From UBA8231 sp036011085 (GTDB lineage: Bacteria; Latescibacterota; UBA2968; UBA8231), in NCBI GenBank assembly GCA_036011085.1, contig DASCMS010000029.1, forward strand, positions 124,001 through 188,000: a stretch of DNA of 64,000 nucleotides, in the 5' to 3' direction. The translations under genes were made by a program, and so were the position numbers. Of this stretch, positions 1-9,026 are shown piece by piece. How positions within the stretch are numbered: position 1 is the stretch's first letter; the number at the start of each line of letters is the position of its first letter. The notes beneath the pieces are model-generated. The model made no database searches, was not told the DNA's origin, and worked only from the letters and a program-made list of their open reading frames with translations.

Positions 1-389
1 ATGCCGACGGGGATGCCTTCGAGCTGCGCACCAACACCTCCTTCGAGGATCAGTATGACGACATACTCAGCTACCACCTGGGTGTCGAGTGGCAGGTTCC
101 CTGGCTGGCGCTGGACCTGCGGGCAGGCACCTATACCGATCCGCTGCCTTTCACCGGCCCCCGAGATCCGAACCGGGTCGCCGATCCTGTGACGAACCCG
201 GTGATCCGCATCCTCCAGGATCGCAGATTCTGGACGCTTGGCGCCGGGCTCGTGCTCGACGAAACCGTTCGGGCCGACCTGGCCTACAACCATGGGTCCT
301 ACGAGCAGGCAGAGGGACTTGCCGAGGCGGAATTGCGCGAGGACGTGAGTATCGATCGCCTCTTTCTCGGAGTGGCGTACCAGTTCTGA
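1..389 (+). CDS. C-terminal part of an outer-membrane beta-barrel-like protein (5' end outside window)
   Basis: The reading frame enters at base 3 and runs to TGA at 387-389, giving about 128 residues. It has no start in the window, so it is the tail of a longer gene. The sequence alternates polar and hydrophobic residues in short strands separated by charged turns, and ends in GVAYQF. A terminal aromatic residue is the usual signature of a Gram-negative outer-membrane barrel recognised by the BAM machinery. The family cannot be named from this fragment; a capsule-assembly or conjugative-transfer type barrel is possible. The next gene is a lipoprotein on the same strand with its own likely promoter. 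Confidence 0.6.
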   Translation, partial: ADGDAFELRTNTSFEDQYDDILSYHLGVEWQVPWLALDLRAGTYTDPLPFTGPRDPNRVADPVTNPVIRILQDRRFWTLGAGLVLDETVRADLAYNHGSYEQAEGLAEAELREDVSIDRLFLGVAYQF

Positions 390-410
390 GTTACGGCCGG
401 ATCGGCAGTG

Positions 411-438
411 TTGCTCGACCCCTCTCGCTAGATATATT
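411..438 (+). promoter_or_regulatory. Putative sigma70-type promoter for the lipoprotein gene
   Basis: TTGCTC at 411-416 and TATATT at 433-438 are separated by 16 bp. The pair lies about 45 bp upstream of the lipoprotein start, in the gap after the barrel gene. The match is good but not perfect and has not been tested. Confidence 0.4.
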
Positions 439-480
439 GGTAGTACGGCGCACGAAGCCCATCGAGGAAGGCAGGACCGG

Positions 481-1242
481 ATGACCAGACGAATCTCCAG
501 ACTGGTGGCACTGATGGCGGCAACTGTCGCACTCAGCGGCTGCTACACGGTTCTACGGGGCCCACAGCTGGCCTCGACTGTCGATGTCCCCGCCGCAGCC
601 TGGGAGACCGAAGCCATGGCCGAACCGGCGCTGATCGGGAGCTACAGCGACGATCTCGACGATCCCTGGACCAGCCCTCGCGACGGCTATGGCTACGACG
701 GCTACGGATACGGCAACGGCTATCCCGTCGGCGGCTACGACTCACGCTACGGCCTCTACGGCTTTGGCAGCCCCTTCGCCTATGGCCCCGGCCTGGGCGC
801 CGCCTATCCCTACGGCCGCTATTCCTCCGCCTATGGACCTTACGGCTACGGCTACGATCCGTACTACTACGGTGGGTCGGGTGGTGGCAGTTCCTACGTC
901 CCGCCTGGGTACCAGCTGGTGACAACCCAGGAGCTGGCCGATCTGCGGGCGGAGAACTCAGTATTGCGAAATGGCTCGGCGAGTACCGGTGTACCTGCCG
1001 TCACCAGGCAGGACGCCCTGCGTCGGCAGCAGGACGAGGCGGATCGGGCGTGGACGCAGCGTACCGTCCGTGATACGCGCAAGTCCACCAGTGGCTACCG
1101 CACACCCAGACCGGCCAGCACGTCCTCTTCCACACCGAAGAAGGTGTCCTCCTCTTCGGGCACGTCGACCAAGCCCGCTTCCAGCAGCTCTTCGAAGGGC
1201 AGCGGCAGCGATGCCGCCAAGCGTCGCAAGACACGGCGGTAA
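481..1242 (+). CDS. Gly/Tyr-rich lipoprotein with basic Ser-rich tail
   Basis: Predicted 253-residue lipoprotein of unknown function. The N-terminus has Arg residues, a hydrophobic core and a lipobox LSGC, so Cys21 should be lipidated after export. Residues about 65-140 are a low-complexity Gly/Tyr/Pro stretch built from GYG- and YGY-like units. A short helical segment follows (TTQELADLRAENSVLR). The last 60 residues are rich in Ser, Thr, Lys and Arg and end KRRKTRR. An AAGG-rich ribosome site lies just upstream of the ATG. The Tyr/Gly stretch resembles disordered envelope or adhesive proteins only in composition. A strong terminator follows. Confidence 0.75.
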   Translation: MTRRISRLVALMAATVALSGCYTVLRGPQLASTVDVPAAAWETEAMAEPALIGSYSDDLDDPWTSPRDGYGYDGYGYGNGYPVGGYDSRYGLYGFGSPFAYGPGLGAAYPYGRYSSAYGPYGYGYDPYYYGGSGGGSSYVPPGYQLVTTQELADLRAENSVLRNGSASTGVPAVTRQDALRRQQDEADRAWTQRTVRDTRKSTSGYRTPRPASTSSSTPKKVSSSSGTSTKPASSSSSKGSGSDAAKRRKTRR

Positions 1243-1272
1243 GACGACCAGAGCACACTGACCTAACAGACA

Positions 1273-1310
1273 AGGGCCCGGCTTCCGTCGATGGAAGTCG
1301 GGCCCTTTCT
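1273..1310. terminator. Bidirectional intrinsic terminator
   Basis: A long GC-rich hairpin, GGGCCCGGCTTCC paired with GGAAGTCGGGCCC, is flanked by AA on the left and TTT on the right. It lies between the lipoprotein gene and the convergent gene ending at 1327, so it can serve both strands. Confidence 0.8.
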
Positions 1311-1326
1311 CGTTCGGTGATGTCCT

Positions 1327-2043
1327 TCAGTCGCCGCTGGTGTCGAACTGCCGGGTTTGTCGGCGTGGGGGCGGCGCCAGGCGGGTCAGGAACTGGCGCA
1401 GTGGCGAGGCCAGGGCCATCAGCATCTGCCGTTCCGTCGGATCTCGACCTCCTCCCATCAGATCGACCTGTACGGGCTGCCAACTGCTGCGCCTGCCGGC
1501 CTGCGACCACTGTTGGCCACTGTGCAGGTTGACGAACATCAGCTCGAGCTCCACAGACAGGTTCAACCCCGGGCTGGGTGCCGTCCCGTAGGCGCTTGGC
1601 GACACGGGGGTCACCTTCGCGTCCAGAGATCGCAGTGTGATATAGACCATGGCGTCAACCTCCAGCTCGGAGCGCAGCGCCTGCTGCAGGCTGTCGCTGA
1701 AGACCATCGTCGAGTCGAAGGTGATATCCCGGAAGTGCCAGCGGATTTCGTCCTGAGTGATGACGGTGCGGTCCTGCAGGTTGCGCAGGCCGCGGGCGGT
1801 GGCGTCGGTGAGCCGGCCCATGACCTTCTCGATGTCGAGACTTTGCACCGGTGCGATATTCGTCGTCGACAGAACGCCGATGATGTCGACATCCTGCACC
1901 ATGGGCAACAGCTCCACATCGGGCGGCGAAGGGGCGCTGAAGCGGATCTTTTCACCCATGCCGCTGCCGACGACCCCGGAGCTGCAACTCCAGGCCAGTC
2001 CTGCCGAGAGTCCAGCTGCCAGCAGTGTGGCCCGGCGCCTCAT
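1327..2043 (-). CDS. Putative lipoprotein of unknown function
   Basis: About 238 residues. The ATG at 2043 gives a basic N-terminus, a hydrophobic core and a lipobox-like LAWSC; a GTG at 2052 in frame is an alternative start. I do not recognise the mature domain. It contains a segment reading DIIGVLSTTN, then a mixed alpha/beta region and a proline/arginine-rich tail. It starts about 10 bp after the stop of the large peptidase/propeller/barrel gene and is probably co-transcribed with it, which suggests a joint envelope role. The shared terminator at 1273-1310 ends this run. Confidence 0.7.
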   Translation of the reverse strand: MRRRATLLAAGLSAGLAWSCSSGVVGSGMGEKIRFSAPSPPDVELLPMVQDVDIIGVLSTTNIAPVQSLDIEKVMGRLTDATARGLRNLQDRTVITQDEIRWHFRDITFDSTMVFSDSLQQALRSELEVDAMVYITLRSLDAKVTPVSPSAYGTAPSPGLNLSVELELMFVNLHSGQQWSQAGRRSSWQPVQVDLMGGGRDPTERQMLMALASPLRQFLTRLAPPPRRQTRQFDTSGD

Positions 2044-2053
2044 TCTCAGCACG

Positions 2054-5000
2054 TCAGAAGGCCTTGCCGAAGCTGAAGTGCATGTGCCATTCGGAGGTGG
2101 TCTTGAAGTCGGTCCGTTTGGCGAATTCGAAGTTCATCGGCGCCAGGAAATAGACGAGCAGGCCGAAGCCATACCCGGCCTGCAGGCGGACCGTATCCGC
2201 CGTCGGGTCGAAGGGTATTTCCGGGGCCTGCAACGGCCAGACATCGACGGACTGGCCATCGTTCCAGGCGCTGCCCACATCGAAGAAGAAAGCACCATCC
2301 ACGGCGGGGATGGCGAACGTACCCGGCCAGCCGAAGGTGATGTTGCGGATAAAGGGAACACGGACCTCGGAGTTGAACAGCACGACACGACTGCCGCTGA
2401 ACTCGGAGAAGGGATAGCCGCGAAGGGGGCCGACGTTGAGGTTGTAGCCGGGGAAGAAGGGCAGGAACCACGCCGGACCCCCCAGGTTGTACTCGAGGCC
2501 GTCACGCCCGAGGGAGCCGACACTCGTGCCGCGCAGACTCAGGACCGACCAGCGCCCCATGCGGAAGTAGTGGCGGTAGTCGATTTCCAGATGCGTGAAG
2601 GTCCGGTCGTCGCTGGTGGCCGACAGCGTGCGTCCCGCCGACAGATAATAGCGGCGTCCCGCCGTCGGGCCGAGCAGGCCGTTGCGCAGCGAGTCATGGA
2701 CATAGGCGGCCTTGAACAGATGTGTGCTGAAGCCGTCGAGGGGTTCGGTTACCGGCCAGGCGACTTCCCGCTCCTCGTCGACGAACGAGTAGGACAACTC
2801 GATGCGACGGAACACATCGAGGGGATAACTCATGTCGGCGAGCAGGCCGCTCTGGCGGCTGCGGATCAGCCCCCTGGCCAGCTGTGCGCCGCCGACGATG
2901 TGAATGCCGGTGCCGGTGGGACCACCCTCGGTGTCGTTGAAGTACTGATTCCAGTTGAAGATCGAGGCACTGTAGGTCGGTCGCTGACCGAAGTAGGTGT
3001 AGCCCACGGCGAAGGTGAAGTCATTGTTCACCTCCTGCGAGCCCACGTAGTCGGTGAACATGTTGAGCGAGTGGTTACCCAGCAGGTCGCTCATGCTCAG
3101 CTGGGCAATGCCGGACAGGAAGCCGGAGTAGTACCCCATCTGCAGCGCGATGCCGTCGAATTCCAGCTTCGGCGTGTAGCGCCGCACGGGCAGCTGATCG
3201 AAGTCGACACTACCCACGTCCCCCGCGGGGGTATCCATGCGGGCCGTGTCCCGCCTGAGGGCGGCACCCACATCCTCCACCTCCGCCTCCACGGGGGTGG
3301 CCACATCGGCGCGATACCCCTCGCTCACGTCGGCCAGCATGACGGGCATGTCGGTGCTGGCAACAGACTCGAGAAGGCTGACGGCGTCGCCCACATCGAT
3401 ACCGGAGCCCTCCCTCAGTGAGATCACCGGCGCCGAGGGCGGTATGCTGGCCATCTGTTCCGGGGCCGGCGCCTGCTGACTGTCGATTCCGGCAGAGACG
3501 GGCATGGCCGTCTCTCCGTGGACGAGGCGACCTCCCGCCGGTTCGCCGACGCGCGCCGCCAACTCGTCACTGCGGCGCACGACGTCGACCCGACTCGGAA
3601 CGTCCATCCGGTACAGCTCACGCCGGCTGTGGTAGTAGGTGGTCAGCACGATCTGCTTGCCGTCGGGGGACAGCGAGGGGCTCATGATGCCGCTCACCGT
3701 CCGTGTCAGGCGGTATTCGCGATCCTTGCCGATGTCGTAGAGGAAGAGATCGTTGATGCCTTCTCTGGTGGAAACGAAAAGAATCCGATCGCCTGTGGGC
3801 AGCCATTCGGGCCACATGTCGTCATTCGGCGTGGCCAGCAGCGTCGAGACGCGCCGCGTATCAAAGTCGTAGACCTTGATATCGAACCGGCCACCCCGCT
3901 TGGAGCTGAAAGCCAGACGCCGACCATCGGGGCTGAAGTCGGGTTGATCATCCCGCTGCGGTGTGCCCGTCACCTGCGAGACATCCCCGGTTTCGACGTC
4001 GACGACGTAGATATCGCTCTGCCCGAAGCCCGTTCCGACAAAGGCCAGCCGGCGACTGTCCGGGGCCCAGTCGAGGCCCTCGACGATCTCGAGACCGTCA
4101 AAGGTCAGCACGTCGATGATCTGTTTGTCATACAGGTCCCACAGCACCACGACATCGCCGGCGCCCTTCTTGCCGACCAGGGCGATGGAGCGGCCGTTGG
4201 GGGCCCAGGCGACGGTGCCGTCGTTGAAGGTCAGATCGTCGTAGACCTCGGCGCGCATGCTTCCGGTGAGACGCTCCACGAGGCGGCCGTTGCTGAGGCG
4301 GATGATGTCGACGTGCTGTTCGACACCATCGGTGCTGAGGGTGGCCAGCATATCGCCGCCCAGCGACCAGGAGGGGGCCATGTACAGGCGGTAGACGTCA
4401 TCGTCCTGCAGCACCCGTGTAGCGAATTCGGAGACATAGTCTCGATCCTGCAGCAGCGGCCAGTATTTCTTGCGCATGTAGGCCTGCCAACGCTCGTCGA
4501 GAGTCTGCATGTCCATGTCGATGAGGCGCTCGAGGAGCTTGTCCGTATCGGTCTGGCTGTCCCAGACGCGCAGGATGCGACTCACCTTCTCCGGTCCGAA
4601 GTTGGCCGCGATGTACTCCATGAGGCTGTGGCTCTGCTTGTAGGCCAGGAACGGATTCGGCAGGAAATTCCAGCTCGAGTCCATGACCTCCAGCGGGAGC
4701 AGCTGGTCGGTAAGCACGGCGTCCCGCAGCACCATCTCATCGACCGTGTTGCTCTCCTCGGTGGAGAACTCGGCCATGCCCTCCATGATCCACGTGGGCG
4801 GGTTGGCGATGGGATTGGAGATCCGCTTCACCGGCCCACGGTTGACGATGTCATACTGGAAGATGTGCATCAACTCGTGGACCAGGACGTTGCGGAAATC
4901 GTCGAGGTCGCCGTTGAAGGGGATGACCATGCGGTAGCGCAGAGGCTCGGCGAAACCGGCCACACCCGGGGGCAGGAAAGACTGGATGATATTCGTCTGC

Positions 5001-5326
5001 TGGAACTCGTAGTGCGATTTGAAGATGACGATGGGCGGTTTGGTCGACAACTCGTGCCGCATCAGCGAGCTGATATGGTCGTAGCCTTCCTCGAGATACT
5101 CGACGGCGCGGTCGGCCAGATCGGCAAACTCGGGTTCATAGTGGAGCAGCAGGTGTTCGGACTCGACAAAGTGCCAGTCGAAGTCCTTGTAGCGAACCTT
5201 GTTCATGCCGAATCCCTGACGCAACTGGGACGACACGATGTCCTGGGCCGGTGTCGCCGCCGTCGTCAGGCCGAGGGTGGCCGTCAGAACGAGGAGGCAG
5301 CGGGTGATCTTTTCAAGGGAGTTCAC
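2054..5326 (-). CDS. Secreted MA-clan peptidase, PD40 propeller and Omp85-like barrel fusion
   Basis: About 1,090 residues. The GTG at 5326 is preferred because AAGGTGAGG sits just upstream and the product begins with a typical signal peptide; the open frame extends further to 5362. Residues about 45-310 are a metallopeptidase-like domain with HELMH (His150, Glu151, His154) and a downstream EGMAE that should supply the third zinc ligand. Residues about 310-600 hold repeats of the form SPDGxxLAF, as in TolB/PD40 beta-propellers. A low-complexity linker follows. The last 350 residues look like a surface-antigen (Omp85-type) barrel and end HFSFGKAF. The expected location is the outer membrane with the peptidase in the periplasm. 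It overlaps the upstream TPR lipoprotein gene by 14 bp. The substrate is unknown. Confidence 0.85.
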   Translation of the reverse strand: MNSLEKITRCLLVLTATLGLTTAATPAQDIVSSQLRQGFGMNKVRYKDFDWHFVESEHLLLHYEPEFADLADRAVEYLEEGYDHISSLMRHELSTKPPIVIFKSHYEFQQTNIIQSFLPPGVAGFAEPLRYRMVIPFNGDLDDFRNVLVHELMHIFQYDIVNRGPVKRISNPIANPPTWIMEGMAEFSTEESNTVDEMVLRDAVLTDQLLPLEVMDSSWNFLPNPFLAYKQSHSLMEYIAANFGPEKVSRILRVWDSQTDTDKLLERLIDMDMQTLDERWQAYMRKKYWPLLQDRDYVSEFATRVLQDDDVYRLYMAPSWSLGGDMLATLSTDGVEQHVDIIRLSNGRLVERLTGSMRAEVYDDLTFNDGTVAWAPNGRSIALVGKKGAGDVVVLWDLYDKQIIDVLTFDGLEIVEGLDWAPDSRRLAFVGTGFGQSDIYVVDVETGDVSQVTGTPQRDDQPDFSPDGRRLAFSSKRGGRFDIKVYDFDTRRVSTLLATPNDDMWPEWLPTGDRILFVSTREGINDLFLYDIGKDREYRLTRTVSGIMSPSLSPDGKQIVLTTYYHSRRELYRMDVPSRVDVVRRSDELAARVGEPAGGRLVHGETAMPVSAGIDSQQAPAPEQMASIPPSAPVISLREGSGIDVGDAVSLLESVASTDMPVMLADVSEGYRADVATPVEAEVEDVGAALRRDTARMDTPAGDVGSVDFDQLPVRRYTPKLEFDGIALQMGYYSGFLSGIAQLSMSDLLGNHSLNMFTDYVGSQEVNNDFTFAVGYTYFGQRPTYSASIFNWNQYFNDTEGGPTGTGIHIVGGAQLARGLIRSRQSGLLADMSYPLDVFRRIELSYSFVDEEREVAWPVTEPLDGFSTHLFKAAYVHDSLRNGLLGPTAGRRYYLSAGRTLSATSDDRTFTHLEIDYRHYFRMGRWSVLSLRGTSVGSLGRDGLEYNLGGPAWFLPFFPGYNLNVGPLRGYPFSEFSGSRVVLFNSEVRVPFIRNITFGWPGTFAIPAVDGAFFFDVGSAWNDGQSVDVWPLQAPEIPFDPTADTVRLQAGYGFGLLVYFLAPMNFEFAKRTDFKTTSEWHMHFSFGKAF

Positions 5327-6038
5327 GGCGGACCTCACCTTCTGTTCGCTTGGGCACGACACCGAGATCGGGACGGCGATCGCCGCGCGGCGGTCGCAGC
5401 ATCAGCTCTTCCGCCGCCAGGCTGTCCGAGGGGATGGGCCGAGGTTGCTCGAGGGCGGCACGCATACGACTCAAATTGGCCTCATACAACGGACGATCGG
5501 GGTTGAGCCCGGCGGCCATCCCGTACCGGACACGGGCCTGATCGCGCCGTCCCATGCGCTCATAGACGATGCCCAGGTTGTTGTGCAGGCTGGCGGCCAG
5601 ACTGTCGATCTGCACGGCCCGTTCCAGGTGGATGCGGGCTTCATCCCACATGTCCCGGCCCAGGCACCAGAAGGCGTACTCGTTCACCTGTCGAACCCGG
5701 TCACGTTCGGCCCGGGTGCGCTTGGCGTAGGCAGTGCGCCGGCTCGCCAGGGCCTCGGGTGAAAGCGACGACAGCACCGAAAGGCTGTCTTCCATTGGAC
5801 GCACAACGGGGGATTCGGGTTTAACAGATTCGACAACCGTGACATCCACGGTCGGGCCATCGGAGTCGGTCTTGGCGCCGGTGGTGTCAGGGGTGACGGT
5901 GGCGACCGGAGCGGCCCCGTCGGTCCCTTCCCACCAGGGCCCGGCAGCGGTCGTGCTCCGTGAGACCGAGCTGCAGGCAAGCAGTGGCAGCAGCGCTGAG
6001 CAGGCCAGTACGGACAATTTGCGGACAAAGGGTGTCAC
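5313..6038 (-). CDS. TPR-repeat lipoprotein
   Basis: About 241 residues from a GTG at 6038, chosen because it gives a clean signal sequence ending in the lipobox LLACS; the open frame starts at 6071. After a proline/threonine-rich spacer there are tetratricopeptide-like repeats at about residues 125-205, including the segments ARIHLERAVQID and LGIVYERMGRRDQA. TPR proteins serve as interaction scaffolds. The 14-bp overlap with the peptidase/propeller/barrel gene implies translational coupling, so the two may form an outer-membrane complex; that is inference. Confidence 0.75.
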   Translation of the reverse strand: MTPFVRKLSVLACSALLPLLACSSVSRSTTAAGPWWEGTDGAAPVATVTPDTTGAKTDSDGPTVDVTVVESVKPESPVVRPMEDSLSVLSSLSPEALASRRTAYAKRTRAERDRVRQVNEYAFWCLGRDMWDEARIHLERAVQIDSLAASLHNNLGIVYERMGRRDQARVRYGMAAGLNPDRPLYEANLSRMRAALEQPRPIPSDSLAAEELMLRPPRGDRRPDLGVVPKRTEGEVRRELP

Positions 6039-6132
6039 AGCGGCAGGTACCGGGTTTGGGGGGAACAGCACCGGTGTGGCTCAGCAATATACGAACGGGG
6101 GCCGACAACTCCACGCCGGGAGCAAGATCCGG

Positions 6133-7533
6133 CTAACCAACAGACGTCAGGACACGTCGTTCGTTCCGGCGCCAACTGCATATCAGGCGCCAGACCGGCC
6201 ATAGCAGCAACAGGTACACGGGAACGTACTCGAGCAGACGGATCGATGTCGATTCCTGCCAGACGCCCGAGTTTCGGTAGTCGAGCAGGACATGATACGG
6301 CAGGAATACGAGCCAGCTGAAGGCCATCCACGCCGGGTGCGGGCGCAGGACCATGAAGGGCAGCACCCACAGCATGTACCAGGGATGTACGGTGGGGGCC
6401 AGCAGCAACTGGGCGCCCAGTACCGCGGCGCAGCCCACGGCCACATCGTCGCCGTGGCGCAACGCGGTCCAGAGGGCCACCAGCGCCACGCCGCCAAGGC
6501 AGACCCAGCGAGCCGTGAGCAGGGCTTCGTCATCCCATTCCCAGCCGGGTTTGGGATTGCTGAGAAACCGGTAGACGAGTCCGTAGGCACTGTCGTTGAA
6601 GCGCCATTTGACGGCGTAGGCGGACAACCCCGACCACATGGCGGCGCCGGCTTCGAGGAAGGGCAGGTAGGCGGTGACGACAAGAACCGGCACCCATAGC
6701 AGGGACAGGCGAGGACGCGGATCGATCGTCCGGAGCCATCGGCTCGACCGATCCGGGGCGAGTCGCCGCCAGAAGGCCCCCAGGCAGAGCAGCGGGATCA
6801 TCTTACCGAGTACGGCCGCCGCCAGTGCCCAGGCGGCCAGATGGCGGCGATCCCCGCACAACCACAGCAGCGCAGTACACAGACAGAGTACACCGAGGAT
6901 GTCCACGTGACCGTTGCCGGCGATCTCGATCACCGGCAGCGGATGCCAGGCATAGAGCAGGATGCGCCAGCCTGCCTGAGAGCGGCGCCGGAGCCAGCGC
7001 CAGAGCACGAAGATGAGCAGCAGGTCGCAGGCGACGAGGGCCGCCTTCATGGCTGTCACACCGGGGGCCAGACGCACCACGGCGTGGAAGAACCACTGGG
7101 CTACGGGTGGATAGACGGTGACCAGTTCCGGATGGTTGATCTGTGACCAGTCGTCGTCCCGCAGCCCGGTGCGGCTGTCGTGCTCGGGCGCGTGGGAGTA
7201 CGGGTTCAGGCCGGCAGCCTGGACCCGGCCGTCCCAGACGTAGCGATAGATGTCGTCGGACAGCGTCGGGGCGGTGTCGAGCAGAAGCAGTCGGCTGCAC
7301 AGGGCGACGCCGACGATGATGATCCCGGAGTGCGCCATTTGTCCGCCGCGACACGCCAGCGCTGCCAGGCAGTACCCGGCAAGAATCGGCAGGAGAGACC
7401 ACCAGAGTTCATGCACGTGCAGGGACAGGTCGCCGAGCTGGCGAATCCACCACCAGGCGCTCAGCTGCAGAACACCGGCAGCGAGCAGACCCATCACCCG
7501 CAACCGGGGGGCCTTGCTCAACGGTCCGATCAA
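6133..7533 (-). CDS. Polytopic glycosyltransferase, GT87/mannosyltransferase-like (DUF2029)
   Basis: A 466-residue protein with about ten hydrophobic membrane segments. The conserved acidic motif SDDIYRYVWDGRVQAAG and the following NPY, in the first periplasmic loop at about residues 90-115, are typical of polyprenol-phosphate-dependent GT-C transferases related to GT87. These transfer mannose or another hexose from a lipid-linked donor outside the cytoplasmic membrane. The acceptor cannot be read from the sequence. The start ATG overlaps the stop of the NlpC/P60 gene (ATGA), so the two are probably translated together. Confidence 0.8.
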   Translation of the reverse strand: MIGPLSKAPRLRVMGLLAAGVLQLSAWWWIRQLGDLSLHVHELWWSLLPILAGYCLAALACRGGQMAHSGIIIVGVALCSRLLLLDTAPTLSDDIYRYVWDGRVQAAGLNPYSHAPEHDSRTGLRDDDWSQINHPELVTVYPPVAQWFFHAVVRLAPGVTAMKAALVACDLLLIFVLWRWLRRRSQAGWRILLYAWHPLPVIEIAGNGHVDILGVLCLCTALLWLCGDRRHLAAWALAAAVLGKMIPLLCLGAFWRRLAPDRSSRWLRTIDPRPRLSLLWVPVLVVTAYLPFLEAGAAMWSGLSAYAVKWRFNDSAYGLVYRFLSNPKPGWEWDDEALLTARWVCLGGVALVALWTALRHGDDVAVGCAAVLGAQLLLAPTVHPWYMLWVLPFMVLRPHPAWMAFSWLVFLPYHVLLDYRNSGVWQESTSIRLLEYVPVYLLLLWPVWRLICSWRRNERRVLTSVG

Positions 7534-8066
7534 GGCAACACGCGGCGGGCGCCGGCGTAGCGCTTGTCAAAGTAGGGGTTGCTCAGCGGATCGATGACCC
7601 CTCCGCGGCTGGAGCTGGCGTGAGCAAAGCGACCGTCGCCGACGTAGATCCCCACATGGGACACGCCCGGTCCCGAGGTGTCGATGCGGAAGAACACGAG
7701 ATCGCCGGCCCGCAGTTGACCCCGAGCCGCCACCGACTTGCCCAGGCCGTACATCTGCCTCGAGGTGCGCGGCAACTCCACGCCGTAGGCCTCGCGGTAC
7801 ACCGCTCGTGTGAGAGCCGAACAATCCATGCCGTGGCGGGTGGTGCCACCCCACTTGTAGGGCACTCCCAGGTAACTGCGGATAACATTCATGAGCCGGC
7901 TCGAGTTGCCCGACCGCAGAGCCCGTTGCCGGGTTTCCAGTTCACGTGTCAGGCCCGCGCCACCGGCTGACGGGGCACTGGTGTATCGCGGCGCCGGTGT
8001 CATGCCGCAGCCGTCTGCCAACAGAGCTGCCGTCAGCAGGAGCGCCCTGCAGCCAGGAATTCGCAT
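7530..8066 (-). CDS. NlpC/P60-family cell-wall hydrolase lipoprotein
   Basis: About 178 residues from ATG 8066; a TTG at 8084 is an alternative start. A hydrophobic leader ends in ADGC, an atypical lipobox with Asp at -2. The C-terminal 120 residues form an NlpC/P60 domain: GVPYKWGG, catalytic Cys in MDCSALT, catalytic His in SHVGIY, and a polar third residue near RFAHASS. The family cleaves peptidoglycan stem peptides, typically D-Glu to mDAP. The fold is compact with no extra binding domain, like Spr/NlpC of proteobacteria. It lies between a fatty-acid enzyme and a membrane glycosyltransferase in the same run. Confidence 0.85.
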   Translation of the reverse strand: MRIPGCRALLLTAALLADGCGMTPAPRYTSAPSAGGAGLTRELETRQRALRSGNSSRLMNVIRSYLGVPYKWGGTTRHGMDCSALTRAVYREAYGVELPRTSRQMYGLGKSVAARGQLRAGDLVFFRIDTSGPGVSHVGIYVGDGRFAHASSSRGGVIDPLSNPYFDKRYAGARRVLP

Positions 8067-8090
8067 GGAGTCGAGAGCGGTCAAAGGTGG

Positions 8091-8912
8091 TCAGTACGAA
8101 TGGAACCCGCGACCCGACTTGCGTCCAAGGTGCCCCTGAGCGACGAGATCACGCAGCGATGACGGGGGGGTGTATCGCTCTCCCAATCCGGATGCCAGCG
8201 ACTCGAGGATGTCGAGACTGACGTCGAGGCCGATGAAATCGGCCAGCGCCAGGGGCCCGATGGGATGACTGGCGCCGAGACAGAGAGCACGGTCCACATC
8301 CTGAGCCGACGTCTCGCCTTCGTCGAGGATCCGCCCCGCTTCGGCGATCATGGCGAAGAGCAGGCGGTTGACGATGAAACCAGGACGATTGGCGACGGTG
8401 ATCGCCGTCTTGCCGAGGCTCTCGGTGAAGGCCCGGACGACATCCAGCACGGCACCGTCCGTCGTTGCCGCCGGCACCAGTTCGACGAGGGGCATGAGGG
8501 GGGGCGGGTTGAAGAAGTGCAGGCCGACGACACGCTGCGGCCGTGTCGTGGCCTGCGCCAGGACATCGATGTCGAGGCCCGAGGTATTGCTCGCCAGTAT
8601 CGCTGCCGGCGGCAGATGGCGATCGAGCTCGGCAAACACGGTCCGCTTGAGCTCGAGGTGTTCGGGAACCGCCTCGATGACCAGGTCGGCATCGCCGAGC
8701 TGGTCCACGCTCTCGACGACGCGCAGCGAACCGGCGGACCGCGTCTCTGCCTCGGTGCGTCGCTGCAGACGCCGGGTGATGGCATCGACGGCGAGGCCCA
8801 GGGCCCCGGGGGAGCGGTCGTATATGTGCACCGTCAACCCGGCCTCGAGCAGGAGCTGGGCAATACCCTGTCCCATCGTGCCCGCGCCGACGACAGCAAC
8901 GGTCGAAAACAT
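8091..8912 (-). CDS. 3-hydroxyacyl-CoA (3-hydroxybutyryl-CoA) dehydrogenase
   Basis: 273 residues from ATG 8912; the upstream extension of the open frame is not protein-like. An N-terminal Rossmann fold begins with GAGTMGQG for NAD binding. Catalytic features follow in order: ASNTSG, the catalytic His in GLHFFNP, and NRPGF. The C-terminal helical domain ends GRKSGRGFHSY. The size and motifs match short-chain 3-hydroxybutyryl-CoA dehydrogenases (Hbd/PaaH type), which interconvert 3-hydroxyacyl-CoA and 3-oxoacyl-CoA in the cytoplasm. It is the first gene of the minus-strand run and diverges from the oxidoreductase at 9027. No other beta-oxidation gene lies nearby. Confidence 0.9.
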   Translation of the reverse strand: MFSTVAVVGAGTMGQGIAQLLLEAGLTVHIYDRSPGALGLAVDAITRRLQRRTEAETRSAGSLRVVESVDQLGDADLVIEAVPEHLELKRTVFAELDRHLPPAAILASNTSGLDIDVLAQATTRPQRVVGLHFFNPPPLMPLVELVPAATTDGAVLDVVRAFTESLGKTAITVANRPGFIVNRLLFAMIAEAGRILDEGETSAQDVDRALCLGASHPIGPLALADFIGLDVSLDILESLASGLGERYTPPSSLRDLVAQGHLGRKSGRGFHSY

Positions 8913-9026
8913 GATCCAAGGTAACCGGGGCCAACACCAACCGGCAAGCACCTTGACCCCGTCTGACGTCGGGTTTGGTTTGTCCCGGTCGGTCTGACCA
9001 GCAACCCGCAACCAAGTGGAGCACAA

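Noticed and set aside
1757..3421. 554-residue plus-strand open frame across the peptidase/propeller/barrel gene
   Set aside because: It lies antisense to a gene with clear domains; composition is typical of GC-rich shadow frames and there is no ribosome site.
3518..5506. 662-residue plus-strand open frame
   Set aside because: Antisense to the same large gene; the minus-strand gene has HELMH, propeller repeats and barrel strands, and this frame shows none.
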